From Coprinopsis marcescibilis (Eukaryota; Basidiomycota; Agaricomycetes; Agaricales; Psathyrellaceae): DNA of 64,000 bases. The stretch is from positions 304,977 to 368,976 of the forward strand of contig ML210148.1 in assembly GCA_004369085.1 (NCBI GenBank). Direction: 5' to 3'. Of the stretch, positions 13,236 through 25,300 are shown piece by piece. A program made the translations under genes and the position numbers. The stretch's first letter is position 1. Every line of letters starts with the position of its first letter. Under the pieces are notes generated by a model, which had not been told where the DNA came from, searched no databases, and saw only the letters and a list, made by a program, of their open reading frames with translations.

Positions 13236-14481
13236 ATGAACCTCAATCCCTCCACGATTCAAACCCCTGGGTTTGCCCATTACAACCTCGCATGGTCGCC
13301 ATTTCACACAAATCGAATCGCTTTAGCATCGTCTGCAAACTTTGGGTTGGTCGGTAACGGTCGGCTGCACCTGGTCTCAGCAACTCCGGGTCCGAATGGC
13401 CTTCCGGCACTGTCGATAGACAAGTAGTGAGTTAGTCAACTGCAGTTATCGCCGCTTTAGGTTGAATCTCCAAGGCGGCAGCTACGAAACACAGGATGGT
13501 CTTTATGATGTCGCATGGTCCGAGATACACGAGAACCAGCTGGTAACAGCATCTGGAGATGGTTCAATACGACTGTGGGATGTTATGCTTAAGGCAAGTC
13601 TTCGAAAGTCATAGAATGGGAGTCTTTCTTACTTAATTATTGACTATAGGACCTACCCATCCGAGCATGGCAAGAACACACCCGTGAAGTCTTTTCTGTG
13701 GATTGGTCGAACATCAAAAAAGACACTTTCGCGTCGTCGTCCTGGGATGGAGCAGTGAAGCTTGTAGGTATCCTCATTTGTCGGCTCCGTTCACATCGCT
13801 GATAGACGTGTACAGTGGAATCCTGAACGTCCTCGATCAATCATGACCTTACAGGCGCACAGTGCTTGTGTATATCAAGCAATGTTCTCGCCTCATCAAC
13901 CCGATTTATTGGCATCGTGCTCCACTGACGGCACGGTAAAGGTTTTCGACTTACGAAGTCAATCCTATGCCCCAGGGACAAACTCATTCACAAATCCAAT
14001 AACAGCCGCAGCCTTGACGATTCCTGCTTCGGGAACAGAGATTCTGACTTTGGATTGGAACAAGTACCGGCCTATGGTCCTCGCAAGTGCTGGTGTGGAT
14101 AAGATTGCAAAGATCTGGGATTGTCGCATGATCAAGCTAGGAGAAGCTCCCCAAGTGGGGGGAATATGCGAAACACAACTCCTAGGCCATGAATACGCCG
14201 TTAGGAAAGTTCAATGGAGCCCTCATCGCGCCGATGTGCTTGCGACGGCAAGCTATGACATGACTTGCAGAATGTACGTGTACTATCATTCTTTTCCTAG
14301 TCAAATGGCTCATCATGACCTGTGTAGATGGACGACCGCGCCTGCACCTGGGAGACAGCAACTGCTGCATATCCATGATCCACATACTGAGTTTGTGGTT
14401 GGGTGTGCGTGGTCGTTATATGATGATGGCATTCTAGCCAGCTGTGGATGGGACAGCAAACTGAATGTGTTTCGAATGTAA
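13236..14481 (+). CDS. PEX7: Peroxisomal PTS2 receptor Pex7 (WD40)
   Basis: Cytosolic receptor for matrix proteins with the N-terminal PTS2 signal, delivering them to the peroxisome with a Pex20/Pex5-type co-receptor. Exons: 13236-13423, 13461-13593, 13650-13763, 13816-14273, 14328-14481; about 348 residues. It starts with the Pex7 hallmark [25 protein letters not shown]. It then shows six WD repeats: LYDVAWSE...[14 protein letters not shown]...[15 protein letters not shown]...[16 protein letters not shown]...[16 protein letters not shown]...MTCRIW, VVGCAWS...SKLNVFRM. Intron 1 is only 37 nt. The intron at 13594-13649 opens with GCAAGT, a GC donor. Confidence 0.94.
13594..13649 (+). other. 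GC-AG intron in PEX7
   Basis: The exon ends GTT ATG CTT AAG and the intron begins GCAAGTC, ending GACTATAG. Removing it joins ...LWDVMLK to [20 protein letters not shown], the normal linker between WD repeats. Length 56 nt; AAG|GCAAGT is the textbook GC donor context. Confidence 0.9.
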
Positions 14482-14902
14482 TGCTTCGGCAATTGCCGGA
14501 GGCAAATCCTGCGTGTATGGATTCTGTTGTAGTCTGACGAGTTGAAGTGGCATCGATTGAGGTCGCTTCTTATATACGCCACTTGTTGCAAACTTGCCGG
14601 GGAAGTGGATATTTTCAATTGCTCTTATCTGTGTAGTGGAAATGATCCGCGTGCGATCAGCAAGATAACGCTTCTGAGGCAGCAGTTTTGCAATAAAGCC
14701 CCGATTCACCCTCCCCTTGACACCCAGCCTTCCATTCAACCAAGACGACGACCTTCGCTATACAAAAAGGCTTCTGCATTCTACTGAGGTGTGTTTCCAC
14801 GTCCCCCGGGTTCTGGAATGGAGCTGACATCTGACTTCTCGTGAACAATAGTGCGACACCGTAACCTTCTCCCTGCAAAGGATCTGTGACCTTGGCACTA
14901 GC

Positions 14903-15912
14903 ATGCTCAGCTCTGCTCAAAACTTGGGTATATTGCTATGTGAATGATCAGGAGGAGGCAGCTTACCCTGCTACTGCTCCTAGATTCTGTGATTCAACCG
15001 ACGGATGCAGAAGACATCCTGTTTGAATCACTGGAGACTATGTTTGACCTAAAGCCGATAAATGTCGGCTCGGTTGGGTCTCCTTTCATTTATCGCTATC
15101 AAGGCAACCGTGATTCTGGACAATACCCCCCTACAACAATTACTCTCCATACTCCGGACACCTTGGCAGCGAATTGGAGCCTGCATGCTTCTGCGATCTG
15201 GGTCTCGTCCATATATTTGGCTGACCACGTACACGAGTTGGACTTACCCCACCACCCCTCTTTCAACGGACCCTCTCCCCTTCGCCTCCTCGAGTTGGGC
15301 GCATCTGCTGGTCTACCCGGGATCCTAACTGCAAAATTGTTCCCCAACGTTGATGTCACAGTGAGCGACTACCCTGACGAGCAGTTGATCAAGACATTGT
15401 CCAGTAATGTCGAACTGAACAACGTTCGAGGGAATTGTCGAACTGTGGCTTATGCCTGGGGATCCGATGTTCCCGAATTGCTTGGAGGCGATTCAGGCTT
15501 CGATGTCGTACTGGCAGCCGACACCCTCTGGAGTCCAGATCGACATGAAATATTCCTTGATTCTTTGGTCAGAGTGTTGAAGCGCTGTCCTCATGCGAGG
15601 ATACACCTCGTTGCCGGTTTGCACACAGGCCGATATACGATCGAAAGCTTCTTGGGTTCAGTGGAGAGCAAAGGGCTAACGGTAGACAGTATTAAAGAGG
15701 TGGAAGTCGGGGGAAACACCACCCGCGCATGGGATGTCAATCATGAAACCAACGACGACTCTGAACGACGTCGCTGGGTTGTCTGGATGCAGCTCAGGTG
15801 GCATTTCTCCGACGGATCTCACGGTAGTGAACAATTGGTGAAGGTGAGTGAGATTGTGATTGCAATTCGCGAGGCAACTGCGTAACTAAAAATAATACAT
15901 GTACAGTTTTGA
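14903..15912 (+). CDS. Seven-beta-strand methyltransferase, EFM7/Nnt1-like
   Basis: Methyltransferase_16-family protein similar to fungal Nnt1/Efm7, which methylates the N-terminus and an adjacent lysine of eEF1A; the old name is nicotinamide N-methyltransferase. A first exon 14903-14927 (MLSSAQNL) splices to 14984, giving ...DSVIQPTDAEDILFESLETMF. An unspliced start (MIRRRQ at 14944) is less likely because it reads through an intron-like pyrimidine tract. SAM-binding motif I is LLELGASAGLPGI near 15289-15327. The acidic post-I DYP lies near 15370, and VLAADTLW (motif IV region) lies near 15508-15531. The N-terminal HTP..LAANWSLHASAIW block (W for substrate pocket) fits the family. The last codons come after an intron (15844-15906), giving ...EQLVKF-stop; read without it the protein ends at 15885. 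Confidence 0.82.
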
Positions 15913-16071
15913 TTGGCACGTATATGGAGTCCGTGACAATAGTAGGGCTACAGGGGCGTTCCTTGACAGGGGAGAGAGAAAAGTCTTCGGTATGGTTACA
16001 AATAATAATACAGGACAGTCCTTGGCTTGCTTCTCTTGACAAAGTTCCTCACGTTCTTCTATTTGTTGTCT

Positions 16072-17777
16072 TCAGGCTGTGGGCACGCCGAAAGTCATCA
16101 GGTAGACCTCCTTAATGCCGTGCCTCGGTTCCTGTGATGCGTTGACTGTTAGTGGTTATTGTGCACAAAGGGCGGGGCACTTACGAGGAAGAGAACGATG
16201 TTATCTTCCGTGGCGTCCATGGATTCGATTCCAGCGCCTCTGGTGACATTACTGGAGATATCCTTGGAGTATTCGTTTGGGATCAGCGCTGATTGCTGAC
16301 CAATGTGCGTCCATACACCTCTGGGTGCTGCTCGGTGGGGGTCTGGGAAGGGCGGGAACTCGATCAAGGAAAGGCGGTTGGTGCCTGCTCTTCCGCCGTG
16401 GGCTGAAGAATCAGATTCGAGATAAACGATGCGATTTCCGATCACTTGGGGGTCTCGCACGACCGGGAAGGCAGGTATGTTCTTGACAAGACAGAAATTG
16501 GCCCATTGGTTCCAGGAAACGAGGCGCCTATCTGGCCGAGTGGTTGGCCTGAAGTAAGATTCATTGATTACGAGCCATTGTGCCGGTATTTGGTCGTCGT
16601 TGGCCTGCTTGGCTGTGAGGACGAGGACCCGGTTGAGAGGATCTGCAAAGAACAAGGCCCTCGAAGCCGGGGTCGTATCGAAGGTTGAAGCCAGGTTCGG
16701 CATGAATTTGAGTTCTGCGTTCGACCAGTGGTTCGGTAATTCATACTCCCGTTCGATAAAGACTCGAGTGGGATCTGTGACGTTGTAAAGGTGGATCACG
16801 GGTTTGCCTCGATATACTTTGGTACCGAGGAGGTAGTTGCTGTTCAAGAAGTGAACATCGTGTTCCTCCATCCACTAGAAGGAAGCCGGTAAATATTAGC
16901 CTAGGAGCCGAGAGATAGGCTATGGTGGTACTGACCATGGCGGCAAATGTGCGCCAATGCAGGAGGAGCTGCTTGGCTCTGCCATCGGAGAACCTTAGGG
17001 TGACAACAAGTCTAGATCCCGATACTGACAGGGACATCTTTTGAATTGGCTGCGTGGTCTGGACTGGACACTCATAGAAGGGAGCAGGGGCATGTGGGTG
17101 CCTGTCAAACTTCCAGAGATTGCGGATTTTGAGACGGATTCCGACTTGACCGGCAGGACCACTTTATATACACCTGTTAGTAGCCGGAAGGACACCGTGA
17201 TATATGACACGTACGCAATTGCGTGTCCGGTAACAATCAAGGACTGGGAAGTGTCGACGACGATTGCATCCGCCTGTGGCGCAGTATCGTACTGGAGGTG
17301 ACGGGTTAGAGTAGGAGTTCGATTGAGGCGGCAGGAGGGAAGCTCCATGAGTTGGATCATATTGCTGGGTGCGTATATTATGAAGTCCCCCGAGACCTTG
17401 TATAACCCAGCGGTTGCAGGGATGGAGAGCTTCTGCTCGGCAGTCCAATTAAGGCGAGGCCAATCTTTCTTGTAGGCCTCCAAAATCTGGAGCCGCATCA
17501 TTGGAGGACGCTTGGCGTATGTTAGGACACCATCAGTCATTCCAGCCAACGCAAGCTCGAGCTTATAGCGCAGATGATGAAAGTGCTTCACAAGCTCTCT
17601 GATGCGAGAGAAGGCCTACACGGACGTGTCTGTCAGAGATTCGGGTAGCTGACAGAAGCATAGAGGAATCACCTGGCATGTCTTGAACAGTGAACTAGGG
17701 TCGAAGTGCTCGAGGATAAGAACGAGAACATCGTTGGAGATGCGGTAGCGTCCAGAAGTCGGTACTCGGTGAGGCAT
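16072..17777 (-). CDS. F-box protein with a beta-propeller-like body
   Basis: Starts MPHRVPTSGRYRISNDVLVLILEHFDPSSLFKTCQ; the I-x-x-D-V-L-x-x-I-L-E and SLFKTCQAFSRI pattern is an F-box, which would dock on Skp1 in an SCF ubiquitin ligase. The remaining roughly 450 residues hold evenly spaced beta-strand-like segments (IYAPSNMIQLMELPS, VVDTSQSLIVTGHAIAYV, KPVIHLYNVTD, NRVLVLTAK). This is typical of the large expanded F-box families of Agaricomycetes. The last exon is read as ...IVLFL joined to EPRHGIKEVYLMTFGVPTA by an intron, with the stop at 16072. The alternative is read-through to 16149. The target protein is unknown. Confidence 0.75.
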
Positions 17778-18526
17778 TTTTGGCTGTCTGCAAACCTCTC
17801 CATTGTGTCTCGAATTTATAGCTTTTCGCCCGTTGTAAAGGAGAAAAAGGGACGAAGAGGCGGTTACCGCGTAATACCATAGTCGGGCCACATCGTGGCA
17901 TTACTACCTGGTTTCAAGGACAGTCTATTCTTTTTTCGCCACAAAAAATACGAATAAATCGATTGGATACGCGACGGTCGGTTGATAGGTGAAGTCATTG
18001 TGAAATTTGAGCATCTTTTGTGGATCCAGTAAACGCGTTACAACTTCTCTGCGTGCTGTCATGTCAACGGGATTAGGTTCAAGATTGAAAAGTTGAGTTC
18101 AGTCAAGGAAAAAAAACTTACATGGTTGACGCGTGAACGTTCCAAGACTCAACAATAAGAGCCTCTTAGCGGGGTTTTAGGTGCCGTGTTCTTGGACTCC
18201 TGAATGGGAAGGTGCGACCCAAGGTTAAGGATATGATGGCCAGATGGAGGGATAATAATAAACGGATCAGTTCTAGTTGTAGTTACAAGTAGTGGGTTGC
18301 GAAGCGACTTGAATGGCTCTAGTCGAGCTTATTACAAAGTGTAACCATCATCTTAAGCGCCAAAACCTTTTGTTGACCGTCAAGACAAGTGATCGCAACT
18401 GGCAAACCGATCGACCGCGACAAATCAGCGTTACCTCCGGCACACAGCCACAGAACGGCTCCTCGGCACGTGTCTCAACCCCGCTTGGAAGCTCCCAGCT
18501 GTTGTTTGCTCTTGACCACCAATATC
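17778..18526. other. Intergenic, promoters of the F-box gene and CRIPT
   Basis: These 749 bases separate divergent genes. They are A/T-rich around 17930-18130 with an A-run near 18110, and no coding exon is convincing. Nothing else recognised. Confidence 0.45.
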
Positions 18527-19073
18527 ATGGTCTGCAAGAAGTGTGAATCCGTACGTCTTCCTCACCTTTCTTTTGTTATATCTCGCTTATCACCTTCTTG
18601 TTTTCTGCCGCTATAGAAACTATCCAAAGTCGCCGCTCCCGACCCATTTACGGCTAGTTCTTCGAGCATCAAGGATGGATCTCGCAAAGTCGGCGAGAAC
18701 AAGCTGCTGAGTACGCCCGGCGCTTCAGGCTCAAGCCTTGCTTCCAGGAATGGAACGAAATTTGGGAGGCCTGGAAAGCCCGGTGGCTCCAAAAGTCGTT
18801 TCCAAGTCAGTTCTTTTGTAAATCTCTGGGTTCTATTCCATCCTTACAGCAACCCTTTAGCCATATCAGAGCAGCTGCAAAGACTGCAAGCAGCCTTGTA
18901 CGCAGAACAGAGCAAAGTATTGTCATGGTGCGCTATACACATCTTCTCTTTGTCCCGATGGGCGTCGGGTCTAATCCTATTCGGCGGCAGGTTGCGCGTA
19001 CAAGAAGGGACTATGCTCAATATGTGGCAAGCAAATCTTGGATACAACAGGCTATGTAATGTCAAGCAAGTAG
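18527..19073 (+). CDS. CRIPT-family zinc-ribbon protein
   Basis: Homologue of cysteine-rich PDZ-binding protein CRIPT, in fungi a small protein associated with the spliceosome. Four exons give about 115 residues. The start MVCKKCES supplies the first CxxC. A variable Ser/Gly-rich linker follows (TASSSSIKDGSRKVGENKLLS, the conserved G-x-x-K-x-x-E-N-K-x-L block). The C-terminal cysteine array is SSCKDCKQPC..., YCHGCAYKKGLCSICGKQILDTTGY, nearly identical across eukaryotes (CAYKKGIC.MCGK..LDT). All family cysteine pairs are present. Introns lie after ES, after RFQ and within CHG. Converges on the methyltransferase gene downstream. Confidence 0.95.
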
Positions 19074-19309
19074 TATTGACACCGTGGACTGGCGCCGTAC
19101 CGTTTGTAATTTTAGACCCGTTGTGAACAACATCTTTTGATTGTCGAACGGTTGTATCAATAGTCTTTCGTGTATGATAGATACCAGCTTTCATGATAGA
19201 AACAAGATATATATAATTACAGGATTAATAACCGGGCTAGCGTGGCCAAGGGGCCGAGTAAGTAGATGCTTAATGTACATGCGTGGATTCTAGAGGATAT
19301 ATTAAATAA

Positions 19310-22300
19310 TCAAGCATGGACAAGCGCCTTCTGGCGCTGTGCATAGATCTCTTGGTCGATGGTATTCTTGGTCAAGAATCTCCAAACGTAAACGTGCTTG
19401 TCCTGGCCATATCGGACCAGACGGCCAATAGCCTGGGTTTCGCAAGCAGTATAGATCTCGTTCGAGGGGGCAAGCAAGGGGGACATGAATATCGCATGGT
19501 TGGCCGAGGTCAAGTTGGCACCACTAGCGCTTTCGTCCATGACGTTGAGCAAAAGCACTCGCTCCTCGCTTCCGTTCTGGAACGACTCCAAGTTGTTGCT
19601 CTTCTGCTTCGCAGTGCCTTGGATCTGGAGGAACTTGATCTTGTTATGGTTCAGTGCCTCCGTAACCTTCTTCATCAAATCTGGGAATTGGACAAAGAGC
19701 AGGACACGATCGTCCTTCGGGAGTTCGTTCCTACGCAACATCTTGTATTAGGGCATAATCGGAGGGAATAGAGCAGAGAAGACATACTTGATCAAGTTGA
19801 TAATCTTCTCCAGCTTCTGCCCAAAGTGTTTGGATTTGTTATCCCGTTTCTCGTCATCGACACCGAGAGTATCTGCCTTGACGATGTTGAGAACACGAGC
19901 CGCAGACTTGCACTTTCCGGACGCGGCATAAACGCATTCTTCCTTTTCTGCACACTTCCGCATACATTCCATGCAACCTTCATGTCCACAGGATGAAAGA
20001 ACAGCGACGTCGGATAACGGAACAGCCTTGTTGTCGCACACAGGACAATGGACGGGCTTGCGTCGGTCCTTTTGCTTCTGAATATCCCGAACGACGGTAA
20101 AGTAGCGAAGAGACCGAATTCGGCCAGTCAACTCTTTGGTGATTCGACGAATCTCGTGGGTTTTCTCTCGATGCTCCCAAACCTTCTCCTTGACCTTCTC
20201 GGAGAGCTGTTGATCTTGAATCTTGCCCTTGGGCTGCTTGGGGTTACCCAGGCCTGCCTCGTCGAGGAGTTCGACCACGACCTGCGTCGCTTCATCGTCA
20301 TCGACGCCTTCCGTTCTACAGATTCTGATGTACTCGTTGAACATGGACTCTTGGGAAACATGGGGAAGTGCTTTCTCCCGGCCAGATCCCTCCTTCAGGG
20401 CCTTCAACAAGGAAGCCTTGCACTCGTTCAGTTGCTTCGTTCGTTCTTTGACGATGACGTCGCAAGCCTTCGTAGCGTTGTCGTTCGATTTCGAGGTGTC
20501 CAGTTCGAAATGTGAGCAGCGTTTGAGCAAGGCCTCTTCAGCGGTCCTTTGACATGGGTTAGATGTTGACCAGGGTATTGGTCTAGACGAATACTTACTT
20601 GCTGTCTCCAAGGGACAATGCCAATCTCCGTTCTCTGTCGCTCTCGGTCTTCTTACCACGCTTGATGGTCATGTCCAACGCACGGAGATGATGTTCCAGC
20701 TCTAGGTAAATAGCACGTTCGGCCGATGGGAGAGTCACCTCTTCGAGTTTCTCTGACCACGGAATCTCGTCAATTTCTGCAATGTTCTGTTGTCCACGTC
20801 AGCAAACGAACGCTCCACCTTATCCGGGATCCTCACCTGTCTGACAAACTGATTTAAGAAACGCTGTCCAACAGTGTGTCGGTGTGCATGCCATTCCAAA
20901 CTGTGAACCTCGCGGAAAGAGTGGAAACGTTCGGCAGCTGTAAGAGAACCCGTTAACACCAAAAGACCTACCGTGATGGCCCAAGAAGGACTTACTGGTT
21001 TGCTCCCGACGTCGCTTCTTTACTTCAGTTGATTGACCTTCACCATCATCGTCGACACCCAAATGCAAATGCAAGAAAGCAGCAATTGTTTTCACAGCGG
21101 CAAAGTCGTGAATAGGGGGAGTGCCTGAAAGGACCCAGCGTCTGTCTGACGCCCAGTTGGTAACCAGCGCGTGTACTTTCCCGTCCAGATACGTGTACTC
21201 GTCAACCACGACACGGGCAAAGTGGAACATTTCCAACGGCGGTGCAAGCATCTCGTTCCAGTCGCTCTGAACAGCCCTCGACGCGAGTTTCCAGGGGTCG
21301 TTATTGGCGCGCTTTTTAACCTTCTTCGCTGGCCTTTCGTCCTCCTCCTCAGCCTTTCGCTTTTTGGCAGATGCCTTGCCCTTGGCCTTGGGGGATACTT
21401 CATCGTCATCGACATCCATGTCACCTGCATCAGTTTCAGCTTCAGAAGCTGAGGTAGGAGGAGCGGTAGCTGGCTTCTTGCCGCTGGCCTTCTTCTTGTT
21501 GGCCGTTGGTTTAGGCGCATCTGATTCTTCGTCGTATTCGCTAAGGGATTCCATTTCTTCGTCGGAGCCATCGGTTGAGCCCGCCTTGTAGTCAGATTCC
21601 TCGTCAGAGCCCTTAGCTTTCTTCTTCCCTTTGGCTGGCTTGGCGTTCTTGGCTTTGACTTTCCCGCCTTTCTTCGCTGGCCGCTTGGGGGGCGGTGGCA
21701 CATCCGATTCATCGTCGGATTCAATCACAATTGGCCTCGCGGTCGCACGACGGGGCCGTTTCACCACCTCTTCGTCAGAATCCGGAGATTCAACCGCAGG
21801 AGTCGAGGATCTAGCACGATTGCTAGGGCTGAATTGGGCTGGAGGGCGAGTTGTAATAACGACCTCTGGAACGAGGCCAGACGGGGTGCGGATAGCTGCG
21901 GATTTCAAGCCATCAGTGACTTTAGCTTTTGAGGCTCCATTGAATTTTTTGGCTTTTGGTTTGCTGTTGGTCCGAGACTTGGGCTTTTCTTCATCCTCCG
22001 AGACTTCCTCGTCAGCATCGGCCTTGGGCTTCTTGCTTGCCTCCTTCTGTGCCTTTTCTACGGCATCCCGATACGATTTGCCCTTGAGGCGCTTAGACGC
22101 AATGGCAGCAGCGGTAGCAGCTTCTTCGGCAGCAACTAAGTGAATACGTGGTCAGTAATCAGGGTATTTTGAACGGGCAAGAGTACCAACCTCTCTCTTG
22201 TCCTGCCTTTATTTCGGCCAGTACACTCGAAGCTCCTTTGTCCTGTAGGCGGTCGACTTGTTCTCCCAGCGCCTGCAATGTCTTCTCAAGATGGGTGTTG

Positions 22301-25300
22301 AAGTGACGACCATCCTTGTTCGGGAATTCGGCCACACCAGCGAGAAGGGTCAAGTTTTCGAGATAGGTGCTGCTCTTGGTGATACTCGAGGCCACCACGA
22401 CAATGTCTGCCTCCTGAATAGACTCAATGGAGACTTTGTTTAGGTCAGTAACCGTCGCAAGTGCTACCACCTTGACCTGGTTCTTCTTCATGAACTTCTG
22501 GACTTCGGACTGCCACTGTTTTACGAGGTGAGGGGGAACCACCACGACGGTGGCTTTGCTGGTAATCTTGCCAGGAATTCGACCTTTCTTCGAGAACTCC
22601 TTGTTGACAGTCTTTGAGGTGCAGTCGATAAGACCGAGAGTGATGGCGGTTTTGCCGTATCCGACCTGGTCAGCAAGAACTCCTCCGAGAACGCGGACAG
22701 GACGCTGAGCTCGACCTTCGGCTCTCCAGCCCATTGGGTCTAGAACAGCTTCCGCAATTTCCTCTTCAATAAAAGGATCAGCGTCCTTGGCTTCTTGCAG
22801 GATCATCCATTCTAAGGACCGAAGTTGCTCTTTCCTGAGAGGAATCCTGAAGTTGGGCGGTTGGGCGTGCTCCTTGTCGTTCTTGTTGCTGAGGATGCTG
22901 AACTTGGACATCTGAATGTGAACGGACGGGGAGAAATTGGTGTCGAGACGCCAGAGGAGTTCAGCTTTACCATCTCGACCCTTGGTCGGGAGGCGAGATA
23001 AAGCACGATGTAGCAATGAAGGTATGTTGATACCGATTCGAACGCTGGCCAATCCCGAGTCGTCCAGTCGCAACTGCGTGACAAAGGGATTTGGTCGACG
23101 TTTGAGCCTTCTTTCGTATTCTCCAGCTTGTATTGAGTCTTCCACTGCAATGAGTTTCTTTCCGGAGTGAATCCAGCGAAGGGCCGGGGCACTAGGAGCG
23201 CATCGCTCGCACCGACAGTCAAGGCTGTCGGGGGTGCTGATATGTTGCCAGTCCCTGAAATGATCACCAACATCACGAATTCTTTCGAGCAACCACGCAA
23301 GCGATCTGAAGACACTCCGTTCGTGAATTTTATCGATTTCCCTCCACTCGCCTCGCGGCCATTCTGAGCCGGCCTTGTCTCCCAACGGGAGGGCGCAAGT
23401 AAGCAAAGCGTAGGCACCACGGCAAGCATCGTCCGTTAAGGCAAGATCCAGGGCACCATTTGGGATGCTGTACTGAGCATTTTGTACCCTTGCCGCCTTT
23501 GTGTAGATCGTCGAATCAGTGTTTGTATAGGCGTGATGGGGTGGTTCGACTTACTTTCAACGTAATTGAAGGATTCTTAACCCATTTCCAAGGAAGGTGA
23601 CATTCCACTTTCTGTTCGCCTTGCTTGTCTGATTGTCTATAGGAGGTGCTCAGTTTGCACACAATCGGGCGATTTTCTCCGTACTCCAGCCTTCGGATAC
23701 TTTCGGAGAAGACAAAGCAATCCTTAGCGTCGTTGGTGCGATGGGGATCGAATAGCAGGAAGAGAGGGGGCAGGCCATCGTCTGCTGCCGTTTCCTCCTT
23801 CTTGTGCAGCGCACCGTTGGCAGTTCCACACTTGTCGAGAAGCACATATTTGCCCGAAATGTCGCGATCGAAAAGTTCAGCCTGGTCCTTGGGCACGGTT
23901 ACTTTGAGCGCGGAGTAGACCTTTTTGTCCTTGAATGCGGGCCCAATTAGCCCCAAACGTGCCTCCCAAGACGGTACCAGGTCTCCAGTGCCTTCGATGG
24001 TGAGCGAAAAACTGGTTGGCGTTGGGATCGCGATTTCCCATTGACCGGAAAGGATATTGTCCTTGCAAACGAGTCGTGCGATGGGGTGTAGAAGTATTTT
24101 CCTGATTTCGGCGTTGGCGGGTTCGTCTGCCAACGGAATTGCGAATAGCCTCCACTCTGGCTTTTGAGGATGAAGAATCAGCTCGAGCACGCCCGTCCGA
24201 GACTGGTAGATTGCGCTCCAGATTTCTTGCCGTTTCAGTTCCACGAAATGGAACTCGTGTTCCTTTGAACGGTCGACTGCGTCACGCCATTGCTTCCAAA
24301 GGGCTGGTTTGACAGTTTCCCCTCCCTGAGTAGTTTCGAGGGTCTCAAAAAGGACCTCATCGATTCCTGACAAAAAGATTGCCATGGGAAGGGCGGACTT
24401 GATTTCCTTCCCAAAGTCGGATGGAGGAGTTCGAACGTCGTTGCAGGGCTCAACATTGTGTTCAGGCCGGCCACCGCATTTCTTGCAAAACGTGCTTGAA
24501 CAATCCTTGCAGCGGAACAACTCTCGGTTTGTCATCCCCGTCCGGCCTTCGCATGTGCACAACCTTACAGATCGGCTGGCATGAGAAAGAAGTTGGGCTA
24601 AGGATACATCTTTGGTGGCAGAAAGATCCAGACTCTTTTGGACCAATTTATCCTCGCCGAGAATCTTCGCTTGCTCAGAGCTGTGAGCAGCTACATCATC
24701 CACCTCCATTGCATCGTCTCCTCTCTCCACTCCCTCCACCAGGCGGCCCTTGGACTCATATGTTTCGTGGTCGTCGCCAGCCTTCAGGAGCTTCTTTCCA
24801 CATACAAGGGCTGCGAGAATACAGGCACCAACGACCGTCGAAGACATAGCATTTCCGGCCAGATCCGCCAATTGGTCTTCCGTTTCACGCGTCAACAAAA
24901 GTTTGTCAACTGGCAATCCTTGCATAGACAAGGCTTCGAGTCCAACCATTGGACCTCCGCGGTTCGTGATATACGGGATCATGGAAGGGGTGAGGCATGG
25001 GCAAATCCCAACTTTGTTGGAACCAATGGTTCTGTCGACATTCTGCGATAAATTCCAAACAGTGCTAATTGAAGTATCAGCGAAAGGTGAGATTTCTGCT
25101 TCATGTAGCTACTCACGTTTTGTAACAGGGGTCAACGCCCTTTGCGGCCGACCGCATCAAGCTGATATCCATCAAATCCCAAACTCGTTCTACCTGGCCA
25201 ACTCCCCAGTCATTCCATGCAAAATCAGGCAACTTGCAGAAGCCACCTGGGGAGATGATTAAGTGACATATGCCTCTGCGATACTGAGACGTGCATACCT

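Noticed and set aside
21631..22143. 170-codon plus-strand frame opposite the SNF2 insertion
   Set aside because: Antisense shadow of the lysine/acid-rich insertion; GC-rich repeats create open frames on both strands.
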